A DNA stretch of 64,000 nucleotides from Nitrospirales bacterium (GTDB lineage: Bacteria > Nitrospirota > Nitrospiria > Nitrospirales > UBA8639). The notes beneath the pieces are model-generated. The model saw only the letters and a program-made list of their open reading frames with translations. It made no database searches and had not been told where the DNA came from. Below are positions 18,413 through 25,826 of the stretch, piece after piece (the first letter of the stretch is position 1; every line of letters starts with the position of its first letter). The stretch lies in contig JAJDVY010000037.1 of the NCBI GenBank assembly GCA_022825885.1, forward strand, positions 1 through 64,000, in the 5' to 3' direction. The translations under genes and the position numbers were made by a program.

Positions 18413-18938
18413 CTGAGTCCAATTCCATGTGCCAGTAGAGGTAATCCCGCCAACTCTCCGGCGCGTTCCGGATACCGATCATGATGGTGAGGGTCGGATT
18501 CCATCTCGGCTTTTGAGGTTTCTTCTTCAAGTGCATATGGGCTTCTTCCGGCGTTCGACCGCTCTTTTTATTATTACAGCGCCAACACGCCGTCACGATG
18601 TTTTCCCACGTTTTCGTGCCTCCTTTCGCAATCGGCACCACGTGGTCGAACGTGAGTTCTTCCGTACGGAACCGCTTGCAACAATACTGGCACGTATATT
18701 TGTCACGAGTAAAAATGTTGATCCGGGAAAACTTGACGGCCCGGTGGTTCGACTTCAACTTGACGACTTTTAACAGTCGCATCACCGAGGGCAGTTTGAA
18801 CGTGATCGACACCCCTCGAATGTCCCGGTCATAAAATTCCAGGACCTCGACCTTCCCCTGACACAGCAGGGTCACGGCCTTTTGCCATTGGACAACCCGC
18901 AAGGGTTCGTAGGTGGCATTCAACAGGAGCGTCATCAA
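18405..18938 (-). CDS. HNH endonuclease family protein
   Basis: A 177-aa single-domain HNH protein. The zinc knuckle is YTCQYCCKRF with a second Cys pair in ACWRCNNKKSG. The HNH core runs LTFDHVVPIAKGG with the catalytic His in DHV and the Asn in WENIVTACWRCN. The N-terminal third (LLLNATYEPLRVVQWQKAV) is found in housekeeping HNH proteins of many phyla, whose biological role is unclear. No phage context. Its last 8 bases overlap the downstream gene. Confidence 0.88.
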   Translation of the reverse strand: MMTLLLNATYEPLRVVQWQKAVTLLCQGKVEVLEFYDRDIRGVSITFKLPSVMRLLKVVKLKSNHRAVKFSRINIFTRDKYTCQYCCKRFRTEELTFDHVVPIAKGGTKTWENIVTACWRCNNKKSGRTPEEAHMHLKKKPQKPRWNPTLTIMIGIRNAPESWRDYLYWHMELDSDE

Positions 18939-19060
18939 TCACCTAAAATTTGAACGTGTGTATAGCATCCGGTGCAAGATCGAATCAATAACACACCCCG
19001 TGCCATGGCTTGCAACTCAAGGACTCGCCTTGCTAAGGTCTTTCACGGAGATTGACTCTC

Positions 19061-19387
19061 ATGGAATATCGCGACGTTGCCAAATTGGAAGACCTTGAAC
19101 CGGGAACGTGCCTGTCGGTTGAAGACAGCGACGCTCCCGGAGTGGCCTTATTCAACGTGGACGGAGAAATTCTGGCCATGGACAACACCTGTCCTCACGC
19201 GGGCGGTCCGCTCGGGGAAGGGTCGCTGGCCGGAGACGTCGTCGAGTGCCCGTGGCATGGATGGGAATTCAACGTGCGCACGGGACAATGCCTGGAAAAT
19301 CCCACGCCGGAATGGGCTGTTCCCTGTTTCCCGACCCGCGTGGAAAACGGCATCATCCAGGTCGCCTTTCCCACGAAGACGCCATAA
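19061..19387 (+). CDS. Rieske [2Fe-2S] ferredoxin-like protein
   Basis: A 108-aa soluble Rieske domain with both cluster motifs: NTCPHAGGPLGEG (Cys-x-His) and VECPWHGWEFNV (Cys-x2-His). Such proteins serve as ferredoxin partners of dioxygenases or as NirD-type subunits; no oxygenase or nirB is nearby, so the partner is unknown. CGGAG lies 10 bases before the ATG at 19061, which I prefer to a TTG at 19052. The 3' end overlaps the convergent gene by 35 bases. Confidence 0.9.
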   Translation: MEYRDVAKLEDLEPGTCLSVEDSDAPGVALFNVDGEILAMDNTCPHAGGPLGEGSLAGDVVECPWHGWEFNVRTGQCLENPTPEWAVPCFPTRVENGIIQVAFPTKTP

Positions 19388-19829
19388 AGATCCCTGAGAT
19401 CTGGTCCTGGTGCGGCAGCGGCGGCAACTCGTGAAACGGCATGAAGTGAATCGCGGCCAGGGAAATGACCCGGACGGTCTTATCCTGTAACGTGACCCGC
19501 CAGGCAAACTCCCGTTCAATCCATTCGTTAAACCCCTTCTCGCGTACCAACATCCTGACCGCATAGACGCCGTCGCGTTCCTTGCCCACCTGCCACTCGC
19601 CCCGATGCAGGGACGTTCCCCGCGCTCTCAACTCTTCGACGTACCGGTTGACCGCATCCTCCAAGGTCGGATCATTGCGGGCCGGATGGGAGCGCACCAG
19701 TTCCAACGCTTCATGGGCACCGGGATCATCGGGAATATCGGGTGTGCCTCCCTGTGGACGTGAAAACAGAAACCCCACGACAACCAGCACGCCGAGGATG
19801 CCAATCCAGGTCAAGCTGCGAATGTTCAT
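19353..19829 (-). CDS. Membrane-anchored hypothetical protein
   Basis: About 158 residues: a short cytoplasmic start, one hydrophobic segment (LTWIGILGVLVVVGFLF) and a periplasmic domain of about 130 residues with no recognised family. The ATG at 19829 overlaps the stop of the upstream cobD-like gene as ATGA, which fixes this start and suggests coupled translation. It may only share the cobalamin transcript. Convergent overlap of 35 bases with the Rieske gene. Confidence 0.7.
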   Translation of the reverse strand: MNIRSLTWIGILGVLVVVGFLFSRPQGGTPDIPDDPGAHEALELVRSHPARNDPTLEDAVNRYVEELRARGTSLHRGEWQVGKERDGVYAVRMLVREKGFNEWIEREFAWRVTLQDKTVRVISLAAIHFMPFHELPPLPHQDQISGIFMASSWERRPG

Positions 19830-20947
19830 GGTTGAGCGTTTACCGCGTGCTGCAAGTGTTTGACCAACCGGGCATTCTCGGCTGACGTTCTTACCGCAAA
19901 CCGGAGCATTCGTCCATGAAGTCCCGGATAATTCGAACAATCCCTGACAAGAAAGCCGCGTTCCATTAACGTCTCCTGCACCTGCCGGCTCGTCAACGAT
20001 CCGGTCAACTCGACGAGAAAAAAGTTTGCTGCTGAAAGGTATACCCGAAACCCCGGAATCCGCTCAAGCGCCCGTCTGAAGACCGGACGCTCCCTTTCAA
20101 AAAACCGTAACGTCCTTTGTCTGTACCGAAGGTCCTGCAAACAGGCCAGGGCGGCTTCTTGGGCCAGGGTGTTCACGGACCAGGGCGGCAGTCGATTCCT
20201 GACGGCCCGAAGCGTCTTCTCCGTTCCAACCGCGTAACCGATCCGCAAGCCCGGAATCCCGTAAAATTTCGTGAAACTTCTCAGCACCAGCAGCGAGTCA
20301 TCGCGCACTGCCCGGCGGAGGACGGATTTTTCCTCGCAAAATTCGACGAACGTTTCATCGACGACTAACAAGCCGCGTTGCTGCTTGACGGCTTCCAAAA
20401 GACGATACACGCCGTTACGCGAGACGCCCTGTCCAGTCGGGCTGTTCGGATTGCACAGAAACGTCGTCCCAACCGACAAACGGCGCCTACCGGAACCGGA
20501 GGCGCGCGACGGATTGATTCTTTCCAACACTTCATGAATGGGCTGACGATACCCATCTGACGCGCGCGCCAGCATGGTCGTCACGCGGGCATTCGACAAC
20601 CGCAGCGCCCGTTCATATTCGGAAAAGGTCGGCCCGATGATCAACCCACGCTTGATGTTCAGGGCAACCGGAATGGCATAGATCAGTTCGACCGTACCGT
20701 TTCCCAACAGCACGTTCTCGGGTGCGATGCGATGGCGTTCGGCAATGGCTCGAACTAAGGCCAACCCTTCAGGATCGGGGTAATGCTGAATCCGGTGGAT
20801 AGCGTTTCGCAGGACGCGCCGTGCAGCAGGAGGAACGCCGAGCGGGTTGATACTGGCGCTGAAATCGCAAAATTCCGACGTGTCCCGGGACAACATCCGG
20901 GCGGCGTGATACACGTTCCCGCCGTGACTCAGATCCCGTTCCACAAC
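19826..20947 (-). CDS. cobD: Threonine-phosphate decarboxylase-type aminotransferase (CobD/CobC)
   Basis: Class I/II PLP enzyme of the HisC/CobD group. The N-terminal LSHGGNVYHAARM and FCDFSASINPLG are characteristic of CobD, which makes (R)-1-amino-2-propanol phosphate for the nucleotide-loop linker. The PLP lysine is in LRSFTKFYGIPGLRIGYAVG. Its position between cbiB and the cobS-cobT genes supports CobD over HisC. The frame is open to 20995, but that start would overlap cbiB by 67 bases. A GTG at 20947 reduces the overlap to 19 bases; the start is uncertain. Confidence 0.88.
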   Translation of the reverse strand, partial: VVERDLSHGGNVYHAARMLSRDTSEFCDFSASINPLGVPPAARRVLRNAIHRIQHYPDPEGLALVRAIAERHRIAPENVLLGNGTVELIYAIPVALNIKRGLIIGPTFSEYERALRLSNARVTTMLARASDGYRQPIHEVLERINPSRASGSGRRRLSVGTTFLCNPNSPTGQGVSRNGVYRLLEAVKQQRGLLVVDETFVEFCEEKSVLRRAVRDDSLLVLRSFTKFYGIPGLRIGYAVGTEKTLRAVRNRLPPWSVNTLAQEAALACLQDLRYRQRTLRFFERERPVFRRALERIPGFRVYLSAANFFLVELTGSLTSRQVQETLMERGFLVRDCSNYPGLHGRMLRFAVRTSAENARLVKHLQHAVNAQP

Positions 20948-21885
20948 GTGGTGATGGCCACGGCAAAGACGATAGCCAGTCCTAATGATATCCACATCAA
21001 CTCAATCGCCATGGGAATGTGCCGAGCTTGCGGCACGTTTGCGGGATCGCCTATTTGTGGGCGATCGATCCGGACGCCCTGATAGACACTGGGACCTCCC
21101 AATCGTACCCCCAACGCGCCGGCCATGGCCGCCTCGGGATGCCCGCTGTTGGGACTGGCATGCTTGGTGCAATCCCGTCGATAGATGCGCCAAACATTCG
21201 CGACCGCGGCACGCTGGAAGCAAGACGACAGGACCAACAGCCTCGCGCTGAGTCGCGCAGGAATCACATTCATGAGATCGTCGAGTTTGGCCGACGCCCA
21301 TCCGAGATCGCCATACGGAGCTTCCCGGTGCCCGACCATCGAATCAAGGGTGTTGACGGCTTTATAGGCCAGGGCCAACGGCGGCCCGCCGATGGCCAGA
21401 TAGAAGAACGGCGCAATCACGCCATCCGACGTACTCTCAGCCACGCTCTCGACCGTGGCCCGCACGATCTCGGGTTCCGTCAACCGGTCGGTATCCCGTC
21501 CGACCATGAATGCAACCGCGTCACGCGCCTCATTCACGGATCCGGCCCGAAGGCGGGAATGGACTTCCCATGCATGCGTGGCCAAATCTTTCGCCGCCAA
21601 TGTCGTATACCCCAGTACAATCCACAACAGATGGCCGAGCCAGGGATGCACCAGAAAGGCAACTTCCAATACGCTCCACGCAACAAAAAAACTCATCCCG
21701 GCAACGAACAGAGCCAGCATGATTCCTGCCATCCGCCTGCCGGTGCCAGAAATGAACCGGCTCAGGACCAAGGGCTCGCACCAATTGATGAACGCCCCCA
21801 TCAGCCTGACCGGATGGAGTAACCATCGGGGGTCTCCGAGCATCCCGTCCAGGGCGCACACGGCCAGGAGATTCACGGCGATCAT
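20929..21885 (-). CDS. cbiB: Adenosylcobinamide-phosphate synthase
   Basis: Integral membrane enzyme of 318 aa that attaches aminopropanol (phosphate) to adenosylcobyric acid. Motifs: the N-terminal LDGMLGDPRWLLHPVRLMG, AFMVGRDTDRLTEPEIVRA, ESVAESTSDGVIAPFFYLA and VNTLDSMVGHREAPYGDLGW. Four to five hydrophobic segments are visible. It lies 3 bases after the small CWC gene and overlaps cobD, in line with direct handover of the aminopropanol phosphate product. Confidence 0.95.
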   Translation of the reverse strand: MIAVNLLAVCALDGMLGDPRWLLHPVRLMGAFINWCEPLVLSRFISGTGRRMAGIMLALFVAGMSFFVAWSVLEVAFLVHPWLGHLLWIVLGYTTLAAKDLATHAWEVHSRLRAGSVNEARDAVAFMVGRDTDRLTEPEIVRATVESVAESTSDGVIAPFFYLAIGGPPLALAYKAVNTLDSMVGHREAPYGDLGWASAKLDDLMNVIPARLSARLLVLSSCFQRAAVANVWRIYRRDCTKHASPNSGHPEAAMAGALGVRLGGPSVYQGVRIDRPQIGDPANVPQARHIPMAIELMWISLGLAIVFAVAITTLWNGI

Positions 21886-21888
21886 GAT

Positions 21889-22089
21889 TCAGCCATCAGC
21901 CTGAGGGAGTTCAGGGGTTTCATGGACAAGAGCCTGCAGGCAGGTCGGGCACAGGCAATCCGCAAACCGTTCGGCAATGACCGCGTATTGAGCGTCGGAA
22001 ACCGTCACGTCGCTGCACCAGCATCCATACAGCCCGCACGTAAACCCGCAGCCGCAAACTCCACACGTTTTTTTCAGATGGCGTTTCAC
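21889..22089 (-). CDS. Cysteine-rich CWC-family protein
   Basis: A 66-aa protein with seven Cys in its first 27 residues: CGVCGCGFTCGLYGCWC, then CLCPTC near residue 45. The CxxCGxxFxC...CWC pattern is that of the Cys-rich CWC family, which probably binds a metal. It sits 3 bases from both cobS and cbiB, so it is translated with the cobalamin genes; a metal-handling role for cobalt is tempting but unproven. Confidence 0.8.
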   Translation of the reverse strand: MKRHLKKTCGVCGCGFTCGLYGCWCSDVTVSDAQYAVIAERFADCLCPTCLQALVHETPELPQADG

Positions 22090-22092
22090 GGT

Positions 22093-22857
22093 TCAGAAAA
22101 CTACCACCATCAGCACTGCCGGGGCGGCCAGCAGAAACAGGATTTCGGTCACTTCATTGATCGCCCCCAGCACGTCTCCGGTCATGCCGCCGAACACGCG
22201 GGAGCACGCACACACCATTCCACGCACGCTGGCTGCGCCCAGGGTGAGGAACAAGCCAGCCGCCTGCCACCCGAGGGTTCCGCAAAGCAACGCGCCCGTC
22301 CAGAACGTGGCCCACAGCATGTCCCCTAACCGGAGTTCATGAAAAAAATCCGAGGCAAGGCCGCCATCAGCCCGGGCATGCGAACTGCCGAAGGTCGCCA
22401 CGACCATGGCCCACCTCCCGAACACCGGCATACAGAGCAACAGCAGCATCCGATCCGGAGCCGGCAGGTGCAGGATACCTTCAAATCGTAACCCGAGCGC
22501 CAGGATCAAGCCGGTCGCGCCCAAGGCGCCGATGCTCCCGTCTTTCATGACGGCCAACCGTTCCGCCGGGCTTCCTCGCTTGCCCAACCCGTCGATGGTG
22601 TCGGCCAAGCCGTCCTGATGTAAGCCTCCGGTCAGAACGACCAGGACGCAAAGGACCAGCAGGGCCGTCAGATCCGGCGTCAACGCCATACCAAGAAGGG
22701 CGTGGCAGGCGACGAGCGTTCCTCCGATCATCAAACCGACCGCCGGATACCATTGCATGGAGGACGCCAGTTCACGCGGAGTGGGCTGAAGACACGAAGC
22801 GCGACCAAGCGGGATGATCGTGAGAAAATGCCACGCCAGCAGGGCGGATTGTATCAT
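22093..22857 (-). CDS. cobS: Adenosylcobinamide-GDP ribazoletransferase
   Basis: Cobalamin synthase, a 254-aa membrane protein that joins adenosylcobinamide-GDP and alpha-ribazole. Key motifs: GGLHQDGLADTIDGLGKRG with the conserved Asp residues, then RLAVMKDGSIGALGATGL. Several hydrophobic helices follow. It lies between cobT, which makes alpha-ribazole phosphate, and the CWC gene, 18 bases after cobT. Confidence 0.95.
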   Translation of the reverse strand: MIQSALLAWHFLTIIPLGRASCLQPTPRELASSMQWYPAVGLMIGGTLVACHALLGMALTPDLTALLVLCVLVVLTGGLHQDGLADTIDGLGKRGSPAERLAVMKDGSIGALGATGLILALGLRFEGILHLPAPDRMLLLLCMPVFGRWAMVVATFGSSHARADGGLASDFFHELRLGDMLWATFWTGALLCGTLGWQAAGLFLTLGAASVRGMVCACSRVFGGMTGDVLGAINEVTEILFLLAAPAVLMVVVF

Positions 22858-22875
22858 GAACGTCCGGGCTCGCTC

Positions 22876-23961
22876 TTAGGATGCAGGAAGCGCACCGTCA
22901 ACCCGTGCCTCCTCGAACGTGGCCATTTCACTGTAGAGTTTCAAGGCGGCGTGAATGAGTGTCACGGCCAAACAGGCACCGGTCCCCTCACCAAGACGCA
23001 TCCGCAAATCCAAGAGCGGTTCCAGCCCCAGGTGATCGAGAACAATCCGATGTCCCGGTTCCTGCGACACATGTGAAGCCACCAGATACTCCCGGCATTT
23101 GGGTTCCAGGGCTACGGCGATCAACGCACTCGCCCCCGTGATGAATCCATCGAGCACGATCGGCAGACGACAGTCCGCTGCCCCGAGCATCAGACCAACC
23201 ATCCCGCCAATTTCGAATCCGCCTACCTTCGTCAGCACATCGAGGCCATCGGAGGAAGAAGGCTGGTGTAAAGCAAGCGCCTGCTCAATGACGGAAACTT
23301 TATGTTTCAGGCGTTGATCGTCAACACCGGTTCCCCGACCAGTGACCTGCTCCACGCGTTGCCCGGTCAGCACCGACGCGATGGCGGCGCTCGCCGTGGT
23401 ATTGCCGATACCCATCTCCCCCACGGCAAGAAGGTTTTTTCCGTCCGCACACGCAGCTTTGGCCAAATCAATCCCGACCTGAATCGACCGCAATGCCTGT
23501 TCGTGGGACATCGCAGGTTCACGAAGGAAATTCTTCGTTCCGGGGGCAATCTTATGGTTCCGAAGACCGCCGTACTGGCCGAGATCTCCGGCAACCCCCA
23601 TGTCCACAAGACACAGGGAGGCCCCGGCATGCCGGGCCAGGACGTTCACGCCGGCACCGCCGTGAACGAAATTTTTCACCATCTGCGCGGTGACGGATTG
23701 CGGGTACGCACTCACGCCTTCGGCCGTCACGCCGTGGTCGGCCGCCAGTGTAAAGACAACCGGATCAAGACGCGGGGGAGCAACCTTCCCAATGATCCCG
23801 AGATAGTCGACGGCCACGTCCTCGAGCCGGCCCAGGCTTCCAACGGGTTTGGTCAGCGAATCCAGCCGGGTCTGAGCCCGAGTCCGAACGTCCTCATTGG
23901 GGTACTCCAGCGCCGAAAGCACGAAAGACAGGTGGCCTTCGCCCACGTTGCGATCAGTCAT
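22876..23961 (-). CDS. cobT: Nicotinate-nucleotide--dimethylbenzimidazole phosphoribosyltransferase
   Basis: CobT (361 aa) activates the lower ligand base as alpha-ribazole phosphate. Seen: LDSLTKPVGSLGRLEDVAV, TLAADHGVTAEGVSAYPQ, GEMGIGNTTASAAIASVL and near the C-terminus MRLGEGTGACLAV, which holds the catalytic Glu. The ATG at 23961 has GGTGGAG close upstream and is preferred to a GTG at 23970. It starts 11 bases after cobU. No bluB for dimethylbenzimidazole synthesis is in the window. Confidence 0.95.
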   Translation of the reverse strand: MTDRNVGEGHLSFVLSALEYPNEDVRTRAQTRLDSLTKPVGSLGRLEDVAVDYLGIIGKVAPPRLDPVVFTLAADHGVTAEGVSAYPQSVTAQMVKNFVHGGAGVNVLARHAGASLCLVDMGVAGDLGQYGGLRNHKIAPGTKNFLREPAMSHEQALRSIQVGIDLAKAACADGKNLLAVGEMGIGNTTASAAIASVLTGQRVEQVTGRGTGVDDQRLKHKVSVIEQALALHQPSSSDGLDVLTKVGGFEIGGMVGLMLGAADCRLPIVLDGFITGASALIAVALEPKCREYLVASHVSQEPGHRIVLDHLGLEPLLDLRMRLGEGTGACLAVTLIHAALKLYSEMATFEEARVDGALPAS

Positions 23962-23972
23962 TGTCTCCACCC

Positions 23973-24512
23973 TTATTTCAATTTCATGGGTAGTCCGCTC
24001 ACGGCAAGATACACGGAATCGGCCGCTTCGGCCGCGCGCTGATTCATGATTCCCGCGACGTCCCGAAATTGCCGCGTCGCGGCATCTCCCGGCACGATAC
24101 CCATACCCACTTCGTTACTCACGAACACCACCGTTCCGGGAACCATCCGGGCCGCCTGCATCAGCTCATCCGTATAAGCACGAACTTGGGACGCCTGAAT
24201 CCCGCTACCCAGAAGATTCGATAACCACAAGGTCAGGCAATCAATGACGACCGTCTTATACGCCGCACCATGGGTTTTGAGCCACCCGCTCACGTCAACG
24301 GAAATTTCCCGCGTTTCCCAAGCCGGGTCGCGGTCCTCCTGATGTTTTCGGATCCGCGCAGCCATCTCTTCATCCCGTGCCTCCCCGGTCGCCACAAAGG
24401 CTTTGGGCAACGCCTGCCCTGCCAACGTGAAGGCCAATCTGCTCTTTCCGGAACGCGCCCCGCCAAGAATCAAACACACATGAGAAGAATCGACGGCGAG
24501 GCTCATGGACAA
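23973..24512 (-). CDS. cobU: Adenosylcobinamide kinase / guanylyltransferase
   Basis: A 179-aa bifunctional CobU that phosphorylates adenosylcobinamide and transfers GMP. The P-loop is LILGGARSGKSRLAFTLA near residue 15, TGEARDEEMAARIRKHQEDR carries the His that accepts GMP, and VFVSNEVGMGIVP is conserved. It is the third step of nucleotide-loop assembly, in order with cobT and cobS. Confidence 0.95.
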   Translation of the reverse strand: MSMSLAVDSSHVCLILGGARSGKSRLAFTLAGQALPKAFVATGEARDEEMAARIRKHQEDRDPAWETREISVDVSGWLKTHGAAYKTVVIDCLTLWLSNLLGSGIQASQVRAYTDELMQAARMVPGTVVFVSNEVGMGIVPGDAATRQFRDVAGIMNQRAAEAADSVYLAVSGLPMKLK

Positions 24513-24548
24513 CGACGCAAGGCTGAAGTGGCACGTCGATCACGCATC

Positions 24549-25130
24549 TCAGGTTTCCCGTTCCCACAAATATTCAGGTTCGCCTTGGGTCTTCGCAACC
24601 CAGCGCGCCAACACGAACAGGGTGTCACTCAACCGGTTCAAAAACCGCACGAGATCGGCAGGCACGTCTTCTTCGCGGGACAAATGCACACACACTCGCT
24701 CGGCTCGCCGGCAAATAGTTCGAGCCTGGTGCAAAAACCCGGACACCTGTCCGCCGCCCGGCAGGATAAATTCCTTTAACGGTTCCAGGTCCTCCTGGCA
24801 GGCATCAATAAGGCGCTCCAACCGGGTCACGTGCTCAGCCGTCACCACGGGCATGTTCTTGAAGGTTTCTCCCGGAGCCGTGGCAAGGATCCCTCCGAGA
24901 TCGAACAACTTGTTTTGAATCCACCGCAGGTGCTCTTCGAGTGTTGCCCTGGTTCGCACGCGTTCCGGTTGGTCCGCGTTCCACGCACGGGCAAGACCGA
25001 TCACGGAATTCAGTTCATCGACCGTTCCGTACGCTTCCACGCGCAAGGAGTCCTTCCACACTTCCTGCCCACCGGCCAGGCGGGTTTTCCCGGCGTCGCC
25101 CGACTTGGTATAGACCTTACTGATTCGCAT
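24549..25130 (-). CDS. pduO: PduO-type ATP:cob(I)alamin adenosyltransferase
   Basis: A 194-aa trimeric PduO-type corrinoid adenosyltransferase. Motifs: the ATP-binding N-terminus KVYTKSGDAGKTRLAGG, VEAYGTVDELNSVIGLA, LPGGGQVSGFLHQARTICRRAER and FLNRLSDTLFVLARW. The ATG at 25130 has GAGGC just upstream; the open frame extends to 25184 but overlaps the previous gene's end less plausibly. It follows cobO, so two unrelated adenosyltransferases sit side by side. Confidence 0.93.
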   Translation of the reverse strand: MRISKVYTKSGDAGKTRLAGGQEVWKDSLRVEAYGTVDELNSVIGLARAWNADQPERVRTRATLEEHLRWIQNKLFDLGGILATAPGETFKNMPVVTAEHVTRLERLIDACQEDLEPLKEFILPGGGQVSGFLHQARTICRRAERVCVHLSREEDVPADLVRFLNRLSDTLFVLARWVAKTQGEPEYLWERET

Positions 25131-25173
25131 GGGATGCCTCTTTTTCTCCGAACCTCCACCCGGCCGGGACACG

Positions 25174-25773
25174 TTAAAACTCAACTCCCTTTTGGGCTTT
25201 GATCCCTTTCCGAAAGGGATGCTTCACCATTTTCATTTCAGACACAAGATCCGCGGCCTCCAGCAATTCCGGTTTCGCCCCCCGTCCGGTAATCACCACG
25301 TGTTGCATCACCGGCCTGTTCCGTACGGCCTCCAGGACATCCACCACGTCGATGTAATCATGTTGAACGGCAATATTCAATTCATCAAGCACAACCATCG
25401 CATACTCGGGATTTTGCAGACATTCGACAGCTTTTCCCCAGGCTTTCCGGGCAACTGTCGTATCGCGTTCACGATCCTGGGTTTCCCACGTATAGCCTTC
25501 CCCCAGGCGCAGAAACGTCACCAGGTCTCCAAAATCGCGTAAAGCCCGCTGTTCGGCCGTATCAATCGCCCCCTTGATGAACTGCACAATGGCCACCTTC
25601 ATGCCGTGCCCGATACAGCGCATGACCATGCCCAGCGCCGCAGTGGTTTTCCCCTTTCCCGCACCCGTGTACACGATCAGAATGCCACGCTCTTCTTTGG
25701 CAGCCTCAATGCGGCGATCGACCGAGGCTTTCACCCGCTGCATTTTCGCTTTATGGTCAGTCGCTTCGCTCAC
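25174..25773 (-). CDS. cobO: CobA/CobO-type corrinoid adenosyltransferase
   Basis: A P-loop enzyme of 199 aa (CobA/BtuR/CobO family) that adenosylates cob(I)yrinic acid diamide and later corrinoids. Walker A is IVYTGAGKGKTTAALGM, with IVQFIKGAIDTAEQRAL, the acidic motif YAMVVLDELNIAVQHDYI and HVVITGRGAKPELLEAADL. It lies 50 bases downstream of btuB and is therefore probably controlled by riboswitch 1. Confidence 0.95.
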   Translation of the reverse strand: MSEATDHKAKMQRVKASVDRRIEAAKEERGILIVYTGAGKGKTTAALGMVMRCIGHGMKVAIVQFIKGAIDTAEQRALRDFGDLVTFLRLGEGYTWETQDRERDTTVARKAWGKAVECLQNPEYAMVVLDELNIAVQHDYIDVVDVLEAVRNRPVMQHVVITGRGAKPELLEAADLVSEMKMVKHPFRKGIKAQKGVEF

Positions 25774-25826
25774 GGTCGTCTCCTATAACCCCTCTGGAAC
25801 CTGCCTATACCACGAGAAACGACATT

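Noticed and set aside
24500-25200. Plus-strand frames within the cob genes
   Set aside because: They are antisense, lack start signals, and are explained by the minus-strand genes.
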